A stretch of DNA of 44,975 nt from UBA5336 sp039815055 (GTDB lineage Bacteria; Pseudomonadota; Alphaproteobacteria; Caulobacterales; Hyphomonadaceae), in NCBI GenBank assembly GCA_039815055.1, contig JBCCAA010000017.1, forward strand, positions 1-44,975. Direction: 5' to 3'. Numbering within the stretch: position 1 is the stretch's first letter; the number at the start of each line of letters is the position of its first letter. Positions 33,032 to 40,873 of the stretch are shown one piece after another. A model generated the notes under the pieces. The model worked only from the letters and a program-made list of their open reading frames with translations. It did no database searches and was not told the origin of the DNA. The translations under genes were made by a program, and so were the position numbers.

Positions 33032-33973
33032 ATGGCACGCCAGCGCAAGCGCAAGGGTGATCCGGTTCACGGATGGCTCGTGCTCGACAAACCCATTGAT
33101 ATGACCTCGACCCAAGCCGTGGGCCTGACCAAGCGGTTGCTCGGCGCGCAGAAGGCCGGGCATGGCGGCACGCTGGATCCGCTGGCCTCGGGCATCCTGC
33201 CGATTGCCTTCGGCGAGGCCACGAAGACCGCCGCCTGGGCCATGGATGCGGAAAAGGAATATGTCTTCACCATTGAGTGGGGCACCTCCACCGACAGTCA
33301 GGACAAGGAAGGCGCGGTGATCGCCACGTCCAAGGACCGCCCCACCCTGGATCAGGTCGAAGCGGCGCTGGAGGCCTATCGCGGCGAAATCGAACAGGTG
33401 CCGCCGAAATTTTCCGCCATCAAGGTGGACGGCGAGCGCGCCTATGATCTTGCCCGAGGCGGCGAAGAGTTCGAGCTGGAAAGCCGGCCCGTCACGATCC
33501 ACTCGGCCAAGGTCATGGACATGCCCGACGCCGACCACACTGAAATTCATGTGTTGACCGGCAAGGGCTTTTACGTGCGCGCCCTGGCCCGCGACCTGGC
33601 CTTTGATCTGGGGTGCGAGGGGCATATCTCTGCGCTGCGTCGCACGCGGGTGGGAGACTTCACGCTGGAAGATGCGGTGACGCCGGACGCGCTGGACGAG
33701 ATGGTCGAAGTGGATGCGCGCCGGTCCACGCTGCTGCCTCTTGAAACCGCACTAGATGATTTGCCGCCGGTGGACCTCGCCGCTGGCGATGCCGAGCTCT
33801 TGAAACAAGGCCGCACCGTGAAACTGATGCCCCACGTGATCGAAAACTGGCGCGCTGACCTCCGCTCCGACCGGGAAGACCGGCTAGCCGTGGCGATGGA
33901 TGACGGGCAGGCACTGGCGCTGGGCGAAGTGCGCGCGGGTCAGTTCAAACCGACGCGGGTGTTTCAGGTTTAG
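33032..33973 (+). CDS. truB: tRNA pseudouridine-55 synthase TruB
   Basis: 313 residues from ATG 33032, with AAGGAG at 33021-33026; the frame extends to 33011 but that region contains the ribosome site. TruB makes pseudouridine 55 in the T-loop of tRNAs and also acts as a tRNA chaperone. Seen: HGWLVLDKPIDMTSTQAV, the catalytic Asp49 in GHGGTLDPLASGILPIAFG, EKEYVFTIEWGTSTDSQD, VPPKFSAIKVDGERAYDLAR and KGFYVRALARDLAFDLGC. In most proteobacteria it is followed directly by rpsO; here three other genes lie between them. Confidence 0.95.
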   Translation: MARQRKRKGDPVHGWLVLDKPIDMTSTQAVGLTKRLLGAQKAGHGGTLDPLASGILPIAFGEATKTAAWAMDAEKEYVFTIEWGTSTDSQDKEGAVIATSKDRPTLDQVEAALEAYRGEIEQVPPKFSAIKVDGERAYDLARGGEEFELESRPVTIHSAKVMDMPDADHTEIHVLTGKGFYVRALARDLAFDLGCEGHISALRRTRVGDFTLEDAVTPDALDEMVEVDARRSTLLPLETALDDLPPVDLAAGDAELLKQGRTVKLMPHVIENWRADLRSDREDRLAVAMDDGQALALGEVRAGQFKPTRVFQV

Positions 33974-33975
33974 GT

Positions 33976-34368
33976 GTGAAATTCGCAGAGCTCAAATCGG
34001 CAGCCCACAATCTGTCCACTTCGTTTGCGGGTGGCATCGGAATTATGGTGGGAGTCTATGATTTCGATGTGTTTCGGGAAGCGAGCCGGTCGACGGTGGG
34101 ATTCATGCAAGTCGATTTCCTAAGCGGGCTGTCCCTGGGCGCCATACCCTCAAAAAAGCTGCAAGATGCGATCTTTGCCTATGTGGATGTCCTGCCTGAC
34201 CATATGGAGCGGCATGGCGGCTCCCTGAACGACCTTCTGGTTCTGAAGACTCGCTATGCCACGGATCGGGTCTATGGCGCGCACTTCAAGGTCACCGTTC
34301 GAAATGTCGCTGGCCGGGAGTCGATCGACCAATACTTTGGTTGGAATGGAAAACGGGCCCGGCGCTAA
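33976..34368 (+). CDS. Conserved hypothetical protein
   Basis: 130 residues from GTG 33976, two bases after the truB stop, so it is probably translated from the same transcript. The N-terminal half is hydrophobic but without a clear transmembrane helix (FAGGIGIMVGVYDFDVFREA), followed by VGFMQVDFLSGLSLGAIP, and the C-terminal part HFKVTVRNVAGRESIDQYFG. I recall only uncharacterised alphaproteobacterial proteins of this shape. No function can be offered. Its TAA overlaps the stop of the convergent glycosylase-like gene by four bases (CTAA). Confidence 0.65.
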   Translation: MKFAELKSAAHNLSTSFAGGIGIMVGVYDFDVFREASRSTVGFMQVDFLSGLSLGAIPSKKLQDAIFAYVDVLPDHMERHGGSLNDLLVLKTRYATDRVYGAHFKVTVRNVAGRESIDQYFGWNGKRARR

Positions 34369-35033
34369 CCCACACTCATTGCCAACACACGCGAGACCAC
34401 GGCCCGGTCGACGCCGCCCTGCTCGGCCAGCGTTGTGAACGCGTCATCCACGGCTTTCAGCGCCGTCTTGCTGGTCGCCTTGGGCTCATCCAGCACGCCC
34501 TCGCGCACTAGCGCGGCCAACACATCGCCAGATGTGATCCAGGCGTCATATCCCGCAAAACGCAAGAAATACTGGCCGGTATTGCCGCCAAGGCGCGCGC
34601 CATGCTTGCCGAGATAAGCCAGCAGACCGGCCTGATCGCCCACGGGCCAGCCCGCCAGAAACGCGCCGAAGCTGCCATGCGCCTTCGCCGTGTCCACCAC
34701 AAACCGGGCATTCTCCACCGTCGCCTTGATCTTCGCGCCATGGCGCACGATCCGCGCATCACTGACCAGCCGGTCCAGATCCTCATCACCAAAGAACGCC
34801 ACGCGGTGGGGATCGAACAGCTCAAACGCGGCCTCGAACCCCGCCCACTTGCTGTCGATGACCTTCCAGTTGAACCCTGCATTGAACACGCACCGGGTCA
34901 TCACCGAGAGAAAATGGCTGTCATCCTGGATCGCCACGTCCAAGGCATGGCCATTCTCGGCGCTGGCCTGCACCCGTTGAGGCGAGCCATGGTGGCTGGC
35001 GGCAAGGTCAACGATCTCATCAAAATGGCGCAC
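34365..35033 (-). CDS. DNA-3-methyladenine glycosylase I (Tag)-family protein
   Basis: 222 residues. The Tag-like core begins near residue 40: FLSVMTRCVFNAGFNWKVID and KWAGFEAAFELFDPHRVAFF match the family's substrate-pocket region, followed by SDARIVRHGAKIKATVENAR and FRFAGYDAWITSGDVLAALV. Classical Tag excises 3-methyladenine and binds zinc through two Cys and two His; the N-terminal zinc cysteine and the C-terminal H-x3-C are not evident here, so it belongs to a divergent branch whose substrate may differ. It is the downstream partner of no obvious operon; the GFA-type gene upstream on the same strand ends three bases away, so the two may be cotranscribed. Confidence 0.78.
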   Translation of the reverse strand: MRHFDEIVDLAASHHGSPQRVQASAENGHALDVAIQDDSHFLSVMTRCVFNAGFNWKVIDSKWAGFEAAFELFDPHRVAFFGDEDLDRLVSDARIVRHGAKIKATVENARFVVDTAKAHGSFGAFLAGWPVGDQAGLLAYLGKHGARLGGNTGQYFLRFAGYDAWITSGDVLAALVREGVLDEPKATSKTALKAVDDAFTTLAEQGGVDRAVVSRVLAMSVG

Positions 35034-35036
35034 GGT

Positions 35037-35516
35037 TTATCCCTTCGCCGCCGCTTTGGCCGCTTTAAGGCGCTCTATCGACGCTTCGGGCCAGTGTTCG
35101 CTGCGACGATAGTATGACCGCATCACCGGCTTGTCATCGCCCAGCACAACCCAGTCCTGCTTGGTGGATGTGAAGATATGGATGTCTGGCGGCGCCAGAT
35201 CGGGATCGTCCAGCGTGCCAACTTTCAGGAACGCCACCGCATCTTTCATGCTGGAATAATGGGTCCACAGTGTTGCGTGGCAGACGCTGCAGCGCAGGAA
35301 AGACTGTCCGGTGCCACTGTGGGTCGGCAACTCGTCGCACACCAACTCACCCTTCGTGACGTCGATGGCGGAGCGTTCAATAAGCCCGTTTACGGCAAAC
35401 GCCGCGCCGGTTTCGCGCTGGCACCAGGTGCAGTGACAGCAGTGCACAAACATCGGCAGCGCGCTTAGCCGATAGCGGGTTGCACCGCATGAACATCCGC
35501 CTTCTGCCTTGGTCAT
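35037..35516 (-). CDS. GFA-family (glutathione-dependent formaldehyde-activating-like) zinc protein
   Basis: 159 residues from ATG 35516, six bases behind GGAGG on this strand; the adjacent ATG at 35519 is too close to that site, and a longer start at 35552 is possible. The fold binds zinc through GGCSCGATRY (residues 6-15), HCCHCTWCQRETGAAF and RCSVCHATLW, the complete cysteine set of the family. Only a few members are true glutathione-formaldehyde enzymes; most are uncharacterised, so no substrate is claimed. It ends three bases before the glycosylase-like gene and diverges from rpsO across about 240 bp, which holds the promoters of both. Confidence 0.85.
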   Translation of the reverse strand: MTKAEGGCSCGATRYRLSALPMFVHCCHCTWCQRETGAAFAVNGLIERSAIDVTKGELVCDELPTHSGTGQSFLRCSVCHATLWTHYSSMKDAVAFLKVGTLDDPDLAPPDIHIFTSTKQDWVVLGDDKPVMRSYYRRSEHWPEASIERLKAAKAAAKG

Positions 35517-35757
35517 CATATCCCTCCCAATGCCGGATGATTGGTTCGCCATATCATAGCGCAGATCAAGGACGCAGGCCCCCTTCCCATTCTCCCGTAA
35601 AAATGCCATATGGCGGCGCTTGGAACGCGTGACGCGCTCTAGCCTGTGCTGGACGACATCCCGGACATGGCTGAATGCCCGTCGCCCTCCCTGCAAACCG
35701 GCCAGATGGCCACCTCAATCACCGCCCAGCCGGGCGAAACAGAAAGATGTAGACACG

Positions 35758-36027
35758 ATGTCGATCACTGCTGAGCGTAAAGCTGAACTGATCAAGAAAT
35801 TCGCCCGCGCTGAGGGCGACACTGGAAGCCCCGAAGTGCAGGTCGCGATCCTAACGGAACGCATCAACAACCTCACCGGCCACTTCAAGGATAACGCGAA
35901 GGACAACCATTCGCGCCGCGGGCTTCTCGCAATGGTGGCCACGCGCCGCAAGCTGCTTGACTATGTCAAGCGTAAGGATGAAGGGCGATACCAGTCCCTC
36001 ATCGGAGAATTGGGCATCCGCCGCTAG
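35758..36027 (+). CDS. rpsO: 30S ribosomal protein S15
   Basis: 89 residues, exactly the family length. The ATG at 35758 is fixed by the conserved N-terminus MSITAERKAELIKKFA; the open frame runs 138 bases further upstream without homology. Seen: GDTGSPEVQVAILTERINNL, HFKDNAKDNHSRRGLLAMVA and RRKLLDYVKRKDEGRYQSLI. S15 binds 16S rRNA early in small-subunit assembly and in other bacteria represses its own translation through its leader. A strong terminator lies between it and pnp, the standard arrangement in which some transcripts read through. Confidence 0.97.
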   Translation: MSITAERKAELIKKFARAEGDTGSPEVQVAILTERINNLTGHFKDNAKDNHSRRGLLAMVATRRKLLDYVKRKDEGRYQSLIGELGIRR

Positions 36028-36042
36028 GGCGCGCCCACAATC

Positions 36043-36076
36043 AACCCGCCGCGGCATGGGGCCCGGCGGGTTTTTC
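36043..36076 (+). terminator. Terminator/attenuator between rpsO and pnp
   Basis: AACCCGCCG (36043-36051) pairs over nine perfect base pairs with CGGCGGGTT (36064-36072), followed by TTTTC. It lies 15 bases after the rpsO stop and 25 before the pnp start, so part of pnp expression probably comes from read-through. Confidence 0.85.
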
Positions 36077-36101
36077 GTATGTCAATGAAAGACGAAAACG
36101 T

Positions 36102-38231
36102 ATGTTCGATAAACAAACCGTGTCACTGGAATGGGCTGGTCGCACGCTGACGATTGAAACAGGCCGTGTGGCCCGCCAGGCCGACGGGGCCGTTCTGATA
36201 ACCTATGGCGACACCACTGTGCTCGCCACGGCGGTGTTCCAGAAATCGGCCAAGCCCGGCCAGGACTTCTTCCCGCTCACCGTCAACTACATGGAAAAAT
36301 TCTATGCCGCCGGTCGTATTCCCGGCGGCTTTTTCAAGCGGGAAGGCCGCCCCACCGAGAAAGAGACGCTGACATCGCGCCTCATCGACCGGCCGATCCG
36401 TCCCCTGTTCGTGGATGGCTTCAAGCACGAAGTTCAGGTCGTCCTGACCGCTGTGTCCTATGATCTGGAAAACGACCCGGACGTGATCGCCATGGTTGGC
36501 GCTTCAGCTGCACTGGTTCTGTCCGGCGCACCTTTCATGGGCCCGATCGGCGCAGCCCGCGTCGGCTATAAGGATGGCGAGTACATCATCAACCCAACCG
36601 TTGATGATCTGGCAGATAGCGAGCTTGATCTCGTGGTGGCCGGCACCGAAGACGCCGTGATGATGGTGGAATCGGAAGCCAAAGAGCTGTCGGAAGACAT
36701 CATGCTTGGCGCTGTCATGGCGGGACATGAGGCCATGCAGCCGGTGATCGACGCGATCATATCGCTGGCCGAAAAATCCGCCAAGGAACCGTTCGACTTT
36801 GAAGGCGAAGACCTGTCGAGCGAGCTGTCCGCCATCCAGAAGCTGGTCGGCAAGGACATCGAGAAAGCCTACAAGATCACCGATAAGCTGGATCGCCAGG
36901 AAGCTGTCGGCGAAGCCCGCAGCAAAGCCGCTGAAAAGCTGGTGGCGTCGGAAGACAATGAAGACGGCATGGACGCCCTAGTGTTCAAATCAGCCTTCAA
37001 GGCGGCCGAAGCCTCCGTCGTTCGCGGCTCGATCATCAAGACCGGCAAGCGTATCGATGGCCGCGGCCTGGCCGACGTGCGTCCGATCCTTGCGGAAGCC
37101 GGCGTCCTGCCGCGCACCCACGGCTCTGCCCTGTTCACCCGCGGTGAAACCCAGGCGCTGTGCGTTGCAACTCTGGGCACCAGCGATGATGAGCAGTTCA
37201 TCGACTCGCTGGATGGCACGTCCAAATCCAAATTCATGCTGCACTATAACTTCCCACCGTATTCGGTGGGTGAGACAGGTCGCATGGGTGGCACTTCGCG
37301 CCGGGAAACCGGTCACGGCAAGCTCGCCTGGCGCGCGCTTCAGGCTGTTTTGCCGTCACCAGATGATTTCCCATACACGCTGCGGCTTGTGTCTGAGATC
37401 ACCGAGTCGAACGGATCGTCTTCCATGGCGACCGTCTGTGGCTCGTCCCTGGCCATGATGGATGCCGGTGTGCCAATCGCGCGCCCCGTCTCCGGCATCG
37501 CCATGGGCCTGATCAAGGAAGACGATGGCGTGGCCGTGCTGTCGGACATTCTCGGCGATGAAGACCACCTCGGTGATATGGACTTCAAAGTGGCGGGCAC
37601 GACCGAAGGTCTGACATCGCTGCAGATGGACATCAAGATCGCCGGCATCACCCGTGACATCATGGAAACCGCGCTGGAGCAGGCCAAGGGCGGCCGTCTC
37701 CACATTCTTGATGAAATGGCCAAAGGTCTCGACGGCGCACGTGATGAGCTGTCGGAAAACGCACCGCAAATGGAAGTGATCAAGATCCCGGTCGACAAGA
37801 TCCGTGACGTGATCGGCTCCGGCGGCAAGGTGATCCGCGATATCGTCGACACGACCGGGTGTAAGGTCAGCGTCGAAGATGACGGCACGATCCAGCTGGC
37901 CGCACTCGACCGCTCATCGATTGACGCTGCCAAGAAGCGCATTCGTGAGCTGACAGCTGAGCCGGAAGTCGGTGAGATTTATGAAGGTAAGGTCGTTTCG
38001 ATCAAAGACTTCGGCGCTTTCGTGAACTTCTTTGGCCCGAAAGACGGTCTGGTGCACGTGTCGCAAATGGCGAATGAGCGCATTGGTCATCCGAAAGACC
38101 TGGTCAAGGAAGGCGACACGGTTTTCGTAAAGCTGATGGGCTTTGATGACCGAGGCAAAGTTCGCCTGGCGATGAAGAATGTTGACCAGGAAACAGGCAA
38201 AGAAACGGAAGCCTCAAACGACGAGGGCTAA
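36102..38231 (+). CDS. pnp: Polyribonucleotide nucleotidyltransferase (PNPase)
   Basis: 709 residues, full length. PNPase degrades RNA 3' to 5' by phosphorolysis as a trimer, usually with RNase E. Domains: first RNase PH domain (1-140) with GRVARQADGAVLITYGDTTV, helical linker, second RNase PH domain (about 315-545) with RIDGRGLADVRPI, FMLHYNFPPYSVGETGRMG and the catalytic-site segment ILGDEDHLGDMDFKVAGT, then the KH domain (KIPVDKIRDVIGSGGKVIRD) and the S1 RNA-binding domain (GEIYEGKVVSIKDFGAFVNF). The C-terminus is short and acidic. It follows rpsO and is closed by a strong terminator. Confidence 0.97.
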   Translation: MFDKQTVSLEWAGRTLTIETGRVARQADGAVLITYGDTTVLATAVFQKSAKPGQDFFPLTVNYMEKFYAAGRIPGGFFKREGRPTEKETLTSRLIDRPIRPLFVDGFKHEVQVVLTAVSYDLENDPDVIAMVGASAALVLSGAPFMGPIGAARVGYKDGEYIINPTVDDLADSELDLVVAGTEDAVMMVESEAKELSEDIMLGAVMAGHEAMQPVIDAIISLAEKSAKEPFDFEGEDLSSELSAIQKLVGKDIEKAYKITDKLDRQEAVGEARSKAAEKLVASEDNEDGMDALVFKSAFKAAEASVVRGSIIKTGKRIDGRGLADVRPILAEAGVLPRTHGSALFTRGETQALCVATLGTSDDEQFIDSLDGTSKSKFMLHYNFPPYSVGETGRMGGTSRRETGHGKLAWRALQAVLPSPDDFPYTLRLVSEITESNGSSSMATVCGSSLAMMDAGVPIARPVSGIAMGLIKEDDGVAVLSDILGDEDHLGDMDFKVAGTTEGLTSLQMDIKIAGITRDIMETALEQAKGGRLHILDEMAKGLDGARDELSENAPQMEVIKIPVDKIRDVIGSGGKVIRDIVDTTGCKVSVEDDGTIQLAALDRSSIDAAKKRIRELTAEPEVGEIYEGKVVSIKDFGAFVNFFGPKDGLVHVSQMANERIGHPKDLVKEGDTVFVKLMGFDDRGKVRLAMKNVDQETGKETEASNDEG

Positions 38232-38263
38232 CATTCCGTACACGGATTGACCGCATTCCACAT

Positions 38264-38292
38264 AAAAGGCCGCCTCCGGGCGGCCTTTTTTT
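38264..38292 (+). terminator. Strong rho-independent terminator after pnp
   Basis: AAAAGGCCGCC (38264-38274) pairs with GGCGGCCTTTT (38279-38289) around a TCCG tetraloop of the stable UNCG class closed by C-G, followed by more T's. It lies 33 bases after the pnp stop. Confidence 0.92.
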
Positions 38293-38418
38293 GCACCCAA
38301 AATTCAGATGCAGTGCTGCGCCTTCCGCTGTAGCTATTACTGATATGGACGTGGTTCTCATCCCATTATATCTGTACACTGATTATATGCTAGTCGAGCG
38401 AATGCGGAGCAATTCGTC

Positions 38419-39291
38419 TTGACACAAACGGAGCTGGGCGCCATTTTCGCTGTTATGTTACAGATTTATGACAAACCGATATTCTTTACCGCACTGGCAA
38501 TGGCTGTGCTGGGAACCACCGCACCCGCCAACGCCACAAGTGTACCTGGCGAAGTCGTCTGCACGCCGGAAACCGGCTACGCGGACTCCGTCACCGGATT
38601 CCATGCGGAAGCGGCCAATTGCCTGGCGCTCGATCTGAGCGATGTCGAAATTCAAATCGCAGATCGCACAGCTATGCTCACCCAGCGCAATCGATCCGCA
38701 TTCAATCTCGCGCCACTGAACGCACGCGCCAGCCTTGGCTACGCAGCCCGCCTGCACGCCATGGAGCTCGCCGCTCGTGAGCAAGCCAGCCACACCGATT
38801 CGCTGGACCGCAGCCACCTCGACCGGCTACGCATCCTCGACCGCCGGGCCGTGTTTGGCGCAAGCGGGGCCAATATCGCCGTCGTCCCGGCAGGCACCTC
38901 GCCTGAAGACGCCTTCAATGCACTGATCGCTGATCCGGTGAATGCTGAGAACCTGACACGAGACGTCTTCACTCACAGCGCCGTCGGTGTCGCGGAATCC
39001 ACCAATGGCGATGTTTATGTCGTGCAACTGTTCGCTCAGGTCGACGGTGAGTTAGACGCCCCGGCACCCATCATCCTGAACACGCCATTGTCTGTTTCGG
39101 CCAGTCTCGACAATTCAGGCTTCCACCAGTCTGGCTGGCGGCTTGAAGCGGGTGACAGCACGCTGCGCCGCGCGAGCGGAGAGATGGTTCGTGCGCCGAT
39201 CTTCGGCAGCGGAACAGGGTTCATTGAAATCGAAGCCGAGCTCGGCACAGCGACGTACCGGCTGAAAGGGCCCGCGATCGACTACCGTTAA
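38419..39291 (+). CDS. Secreted CAP-domain protein
   Basis: 290 residues from TTG 38419 (GGAG at 38406-38409) or 278 from ATG 38455, which gives the better signal peptide (MLQIYDKPIFFTALAMAVLG, ending near PANA) but has no ribosome site. The CAP (SCP/PR1-type) domain is seen in FNLAPLNARASLGYAARLHA, ASHTDSLDRSHLDRLRIL, FGASGANIAVVPAGTSPEDA and TRDVFTHSAVGVAESTNGDV. The His/Glu pattern of the full active-type site is only partly kept. A C-terminal beta-rich tail of about 75 residues follows. Such proteins act outside the cell; the bacterial role is unclear. It is separated from pnp by a terminator and from the next gene by two tandem hairpins. Confidence 0.75.
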   Translation: MTQTELGAIFAVMLQIYDKPIFFTALAMAVLGTTAPANATSVPGEVVCTPETGYADSVTGFHAEAANCLALDLSDVEIQIADRTAMLTQRNRSAFNLAPLNARASLGYAARLHAMELAAREQASHTDSLDRSHLDRLRILDRRAVFGASGANIAVVPAGTSPEDAFNALIADPVNAENLTRDVFTHSAVGVAESTNGDVYVVQLFAQVDGELDAPAPIILNTPLSVSASLDNSGFHQSGWRLEAGDSTLRRASGEMVRAPIFGSGTGFIEIEAELGTATYRLKGPAIDYR

Positions 39292-39300
39292 TCGAATTGT

Positions 39301-39372
39301 CTGCGGCAAAGAAGGTCCCCCTTTCTTGTCGCAGGCCGGTGCCCGGCCATCCTCGAAACCTGGCCGGGCATC
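39301..39372 (+). terminator. Two tandem hairpins after the CAP-domain gene
   Basis: The first is near-perfect: CTGCGGCAA-GAA (39301-39313, one bulged A) against TTCTTGTCGCAG (39323-39334). The second is perfect: TGCCCGGCCA (39340-39349) against TGGCCGGGCA (39361-39370), extendable by two pairs. Neither is followed by a T-run, so they are either rho-dependent-stop or RNA-stability structures, not classic terminators. Confidence 0.4.
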
Positions 39373-39397
39373 ACCCCTTTAAGCAGATACAGCTGCG

Positions 39398-39428
39398 TTA
39401 ACGGTCTCCAGCAGCCCGGTACTATAAT
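39398..39428 (+). promoter_or_regulatory. Promoter for a possibly leaderless mRNA
   Basis: A perfect -10 hexamer TATAAT stands at 39423-39428, nine bases before the A of the ATG at 39437, with TTAACG (39398-39403) as a weak -35 at a long 19-base spacing. Transcription would start at about 39435-39437, on or next to the start codon, and no ribosome site precedes the ATG. Confidence 0.45.
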
Positions 39429-39436
39429 ATCGCGCC

Positions 39437-40849
39437 ATGGTCGCCGCGCTGCACACATTCCTACGGCACCTGCTGGTGTTTGCGGGGCTTATAGCCGCCG
39501 TGTTTGTACCCGCCGCACCGGCGTCAGCCTGGGATTGCGCTTGGGGTCATCGCATCCCGGTAAACATCACCAATGGCGCGTCAGCCTATGGCGATGAAGT
39601 TCGCATCGACCTCAGCGCCGCTGACTTTCCCGCCGAGTATCCATTTTCAACTAATGGGGAAGATGTGCGGATCGTCCTCGATGATGACACCACACCGGTC
39701 GATCATTTCGTGTCTGATTGGAACCCATCCACCCGCACCGCCACCATCTATGTTTCGCTGGGCAGCCTTGCCGCCAATGCGTCCGACGATCTTTACATCT
39801 ATATTGGGAATGGCGCGGCTGTTTCGCTTGGTGATATCGATACAGTGTTTCCGACATCTGGTCTGCGCTTGCACAGCCGCAGCACCACAGCAGATCCCAC
39901 CGACGCCGCAAGCGCTCTGGCCGCATTTGCCGCTGCTGCAACCGACATTTACAATCAAATCCGGGCCAATGTGTCGGGCCAGAACAATCGTTCTATCGGT
40001 GGCAGCAACAGTAATTTCGCCTGGTGCATCAGCGCGCTGATTGAAGTGACGCCGGCCACAACAGGCACCTGGGACTTTCGATATGGCGCAGATTTCGGCC
40101 GCGGCGGACATCTCTACGTCAATGGCGTCGAGCTGGAGGCCCAATGGAATGATGATCTGTGGTGGGCCAACAACTACAACAACACCGCTGAGACCTTGGA
40201 AGGCGACATTGATCTGACGCCAGGATGGTATCGCTATGAAGCCCTGGGCTTTGAAGGCTGTTGTGATGGTTCTGTGGGATGGCAGGCCCGTGCGCCCGGC
40301 GGGCCTTGGCAGGACTTGTCGACCAGCAATTTCTCAATGCGGGGCGCGCGCTGTGTCGCGCCTGTTACCGTCGCCGTTTCGGCGCCAGAAAGTTGCACGA
40401 CGGTGCTCAACGCAGACAAACAGCTGACGGTTGTCTCAGACCCGCGCATGGACGCGGCGGCCTACGCCATTCCCGGCGCCGTGATCTTGTATGAAATAAG
40501 TCTCGCAAACCCCGGTCAGGCTGTCGATGCGGATAGCATTGCCCTCACCGATGCGCTGCCATCACAGGTGTCACTGATCGTTGATGGGCCGAACGCATTT
40601 GAATTGGTTGAAGGCGGCGTTCCAAGCGGTTTGACGCTCAATTGGGGCGGACCCGGCGACATCACCGATGATGTGAACTTCTCTACCGACGGCAGTGATT
40701 TCACCTACACGCCCATGCCCATAGGCGCCGACATGATCGACCCGCTGGTCACCCATGTCCAGTTCACGCCTTCGGGCACGTTCACCGCCTTCGCGGATGG
40801 CACGTCGGCACCCTCGGCAACAATCGCGTTTTCGACGGTTGTGCAGTAG
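39437..40849 (+). CDS. Secreted DUF2341/CCXG-type protein with C-terminal DUF11-like domain
   Basis: 470 residues. A Sec signal peptide of about 31 residues ends VPAAPASA before WDCAWGHRIPVNITN. Residues about 33-130 resemble DUF2341 (AWGHRIPVNITNGASAYGDE, VRIVLDDDTTPVDHFVSDW, LYIYIGNGAA), a domain of surface and MshQ-like proteins. A PA14/glucan-binding-like middle part contains FDFRYGADFGRGG-type sequence (WDFRYGADFGRGGHLYVNG) and the double cysteine Cys275-Cys276 in GFEGCCDGSVGWQARAP, the CCXG motif. The C-terminal region (PGAVILYEISLANPGQAVDA, LTDALPSQVSLIV) resembles DUF11-type surface repeats. Its gene start may be leaderless. A surface adhesin or fibre component is plausible; the function is not known. 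Confidence 0.75.
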   Translation: MVAALHTFLRHLLVFAGLIAAVFVPAAPASAWDCAWGHRIPVNITNGASAYGDEVRIDLSAADFPAEYPFSTNGEDVRIVLDDDTTPVDHFVSDWNPSTRTATIYVSLGSLAANASDDLYIYIGNGAAVSLGDIDTVFPTSGLRLHSRSTTADPTDAASALAAFAAAATDIYNQIRANVSGQNNRSIGGSNSNFAWCISALIEVTPATTGTWDFRYGADFGRGGHLYVNGVELEAQWNDDLWWANNYNNTAETLEGDIDLTPGWYRYEALGFEGCCDGSVGWQARAPGGPWQDLSTSNFSMRGARCVAPVTVAVSAPESCTTVLNADKQLTVVSDPRMDAAAYAIPGAVILYEISLANPGQAVDADSIALTDALPSQVSLIVDGPNAFELVEGGVPSGLTLNWGGPGDITDDVNFSTDGSDFTYTPMPIGADMIDPLVTHVQFTPSGTFTAFADGTSAPSATIAFSTVVQ

Positions 40850-40873
40850 GCCATCACGGCAGTAGATGCGCCT

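Noticed and set aside
38419..38448. TTGACA at 38419 as a -35 promoter element
   Set aside because: No acceptable -10 hexamer lies 16-18 bases downstream; the TTG is better explained as a possible start codon with GGAG upstream.
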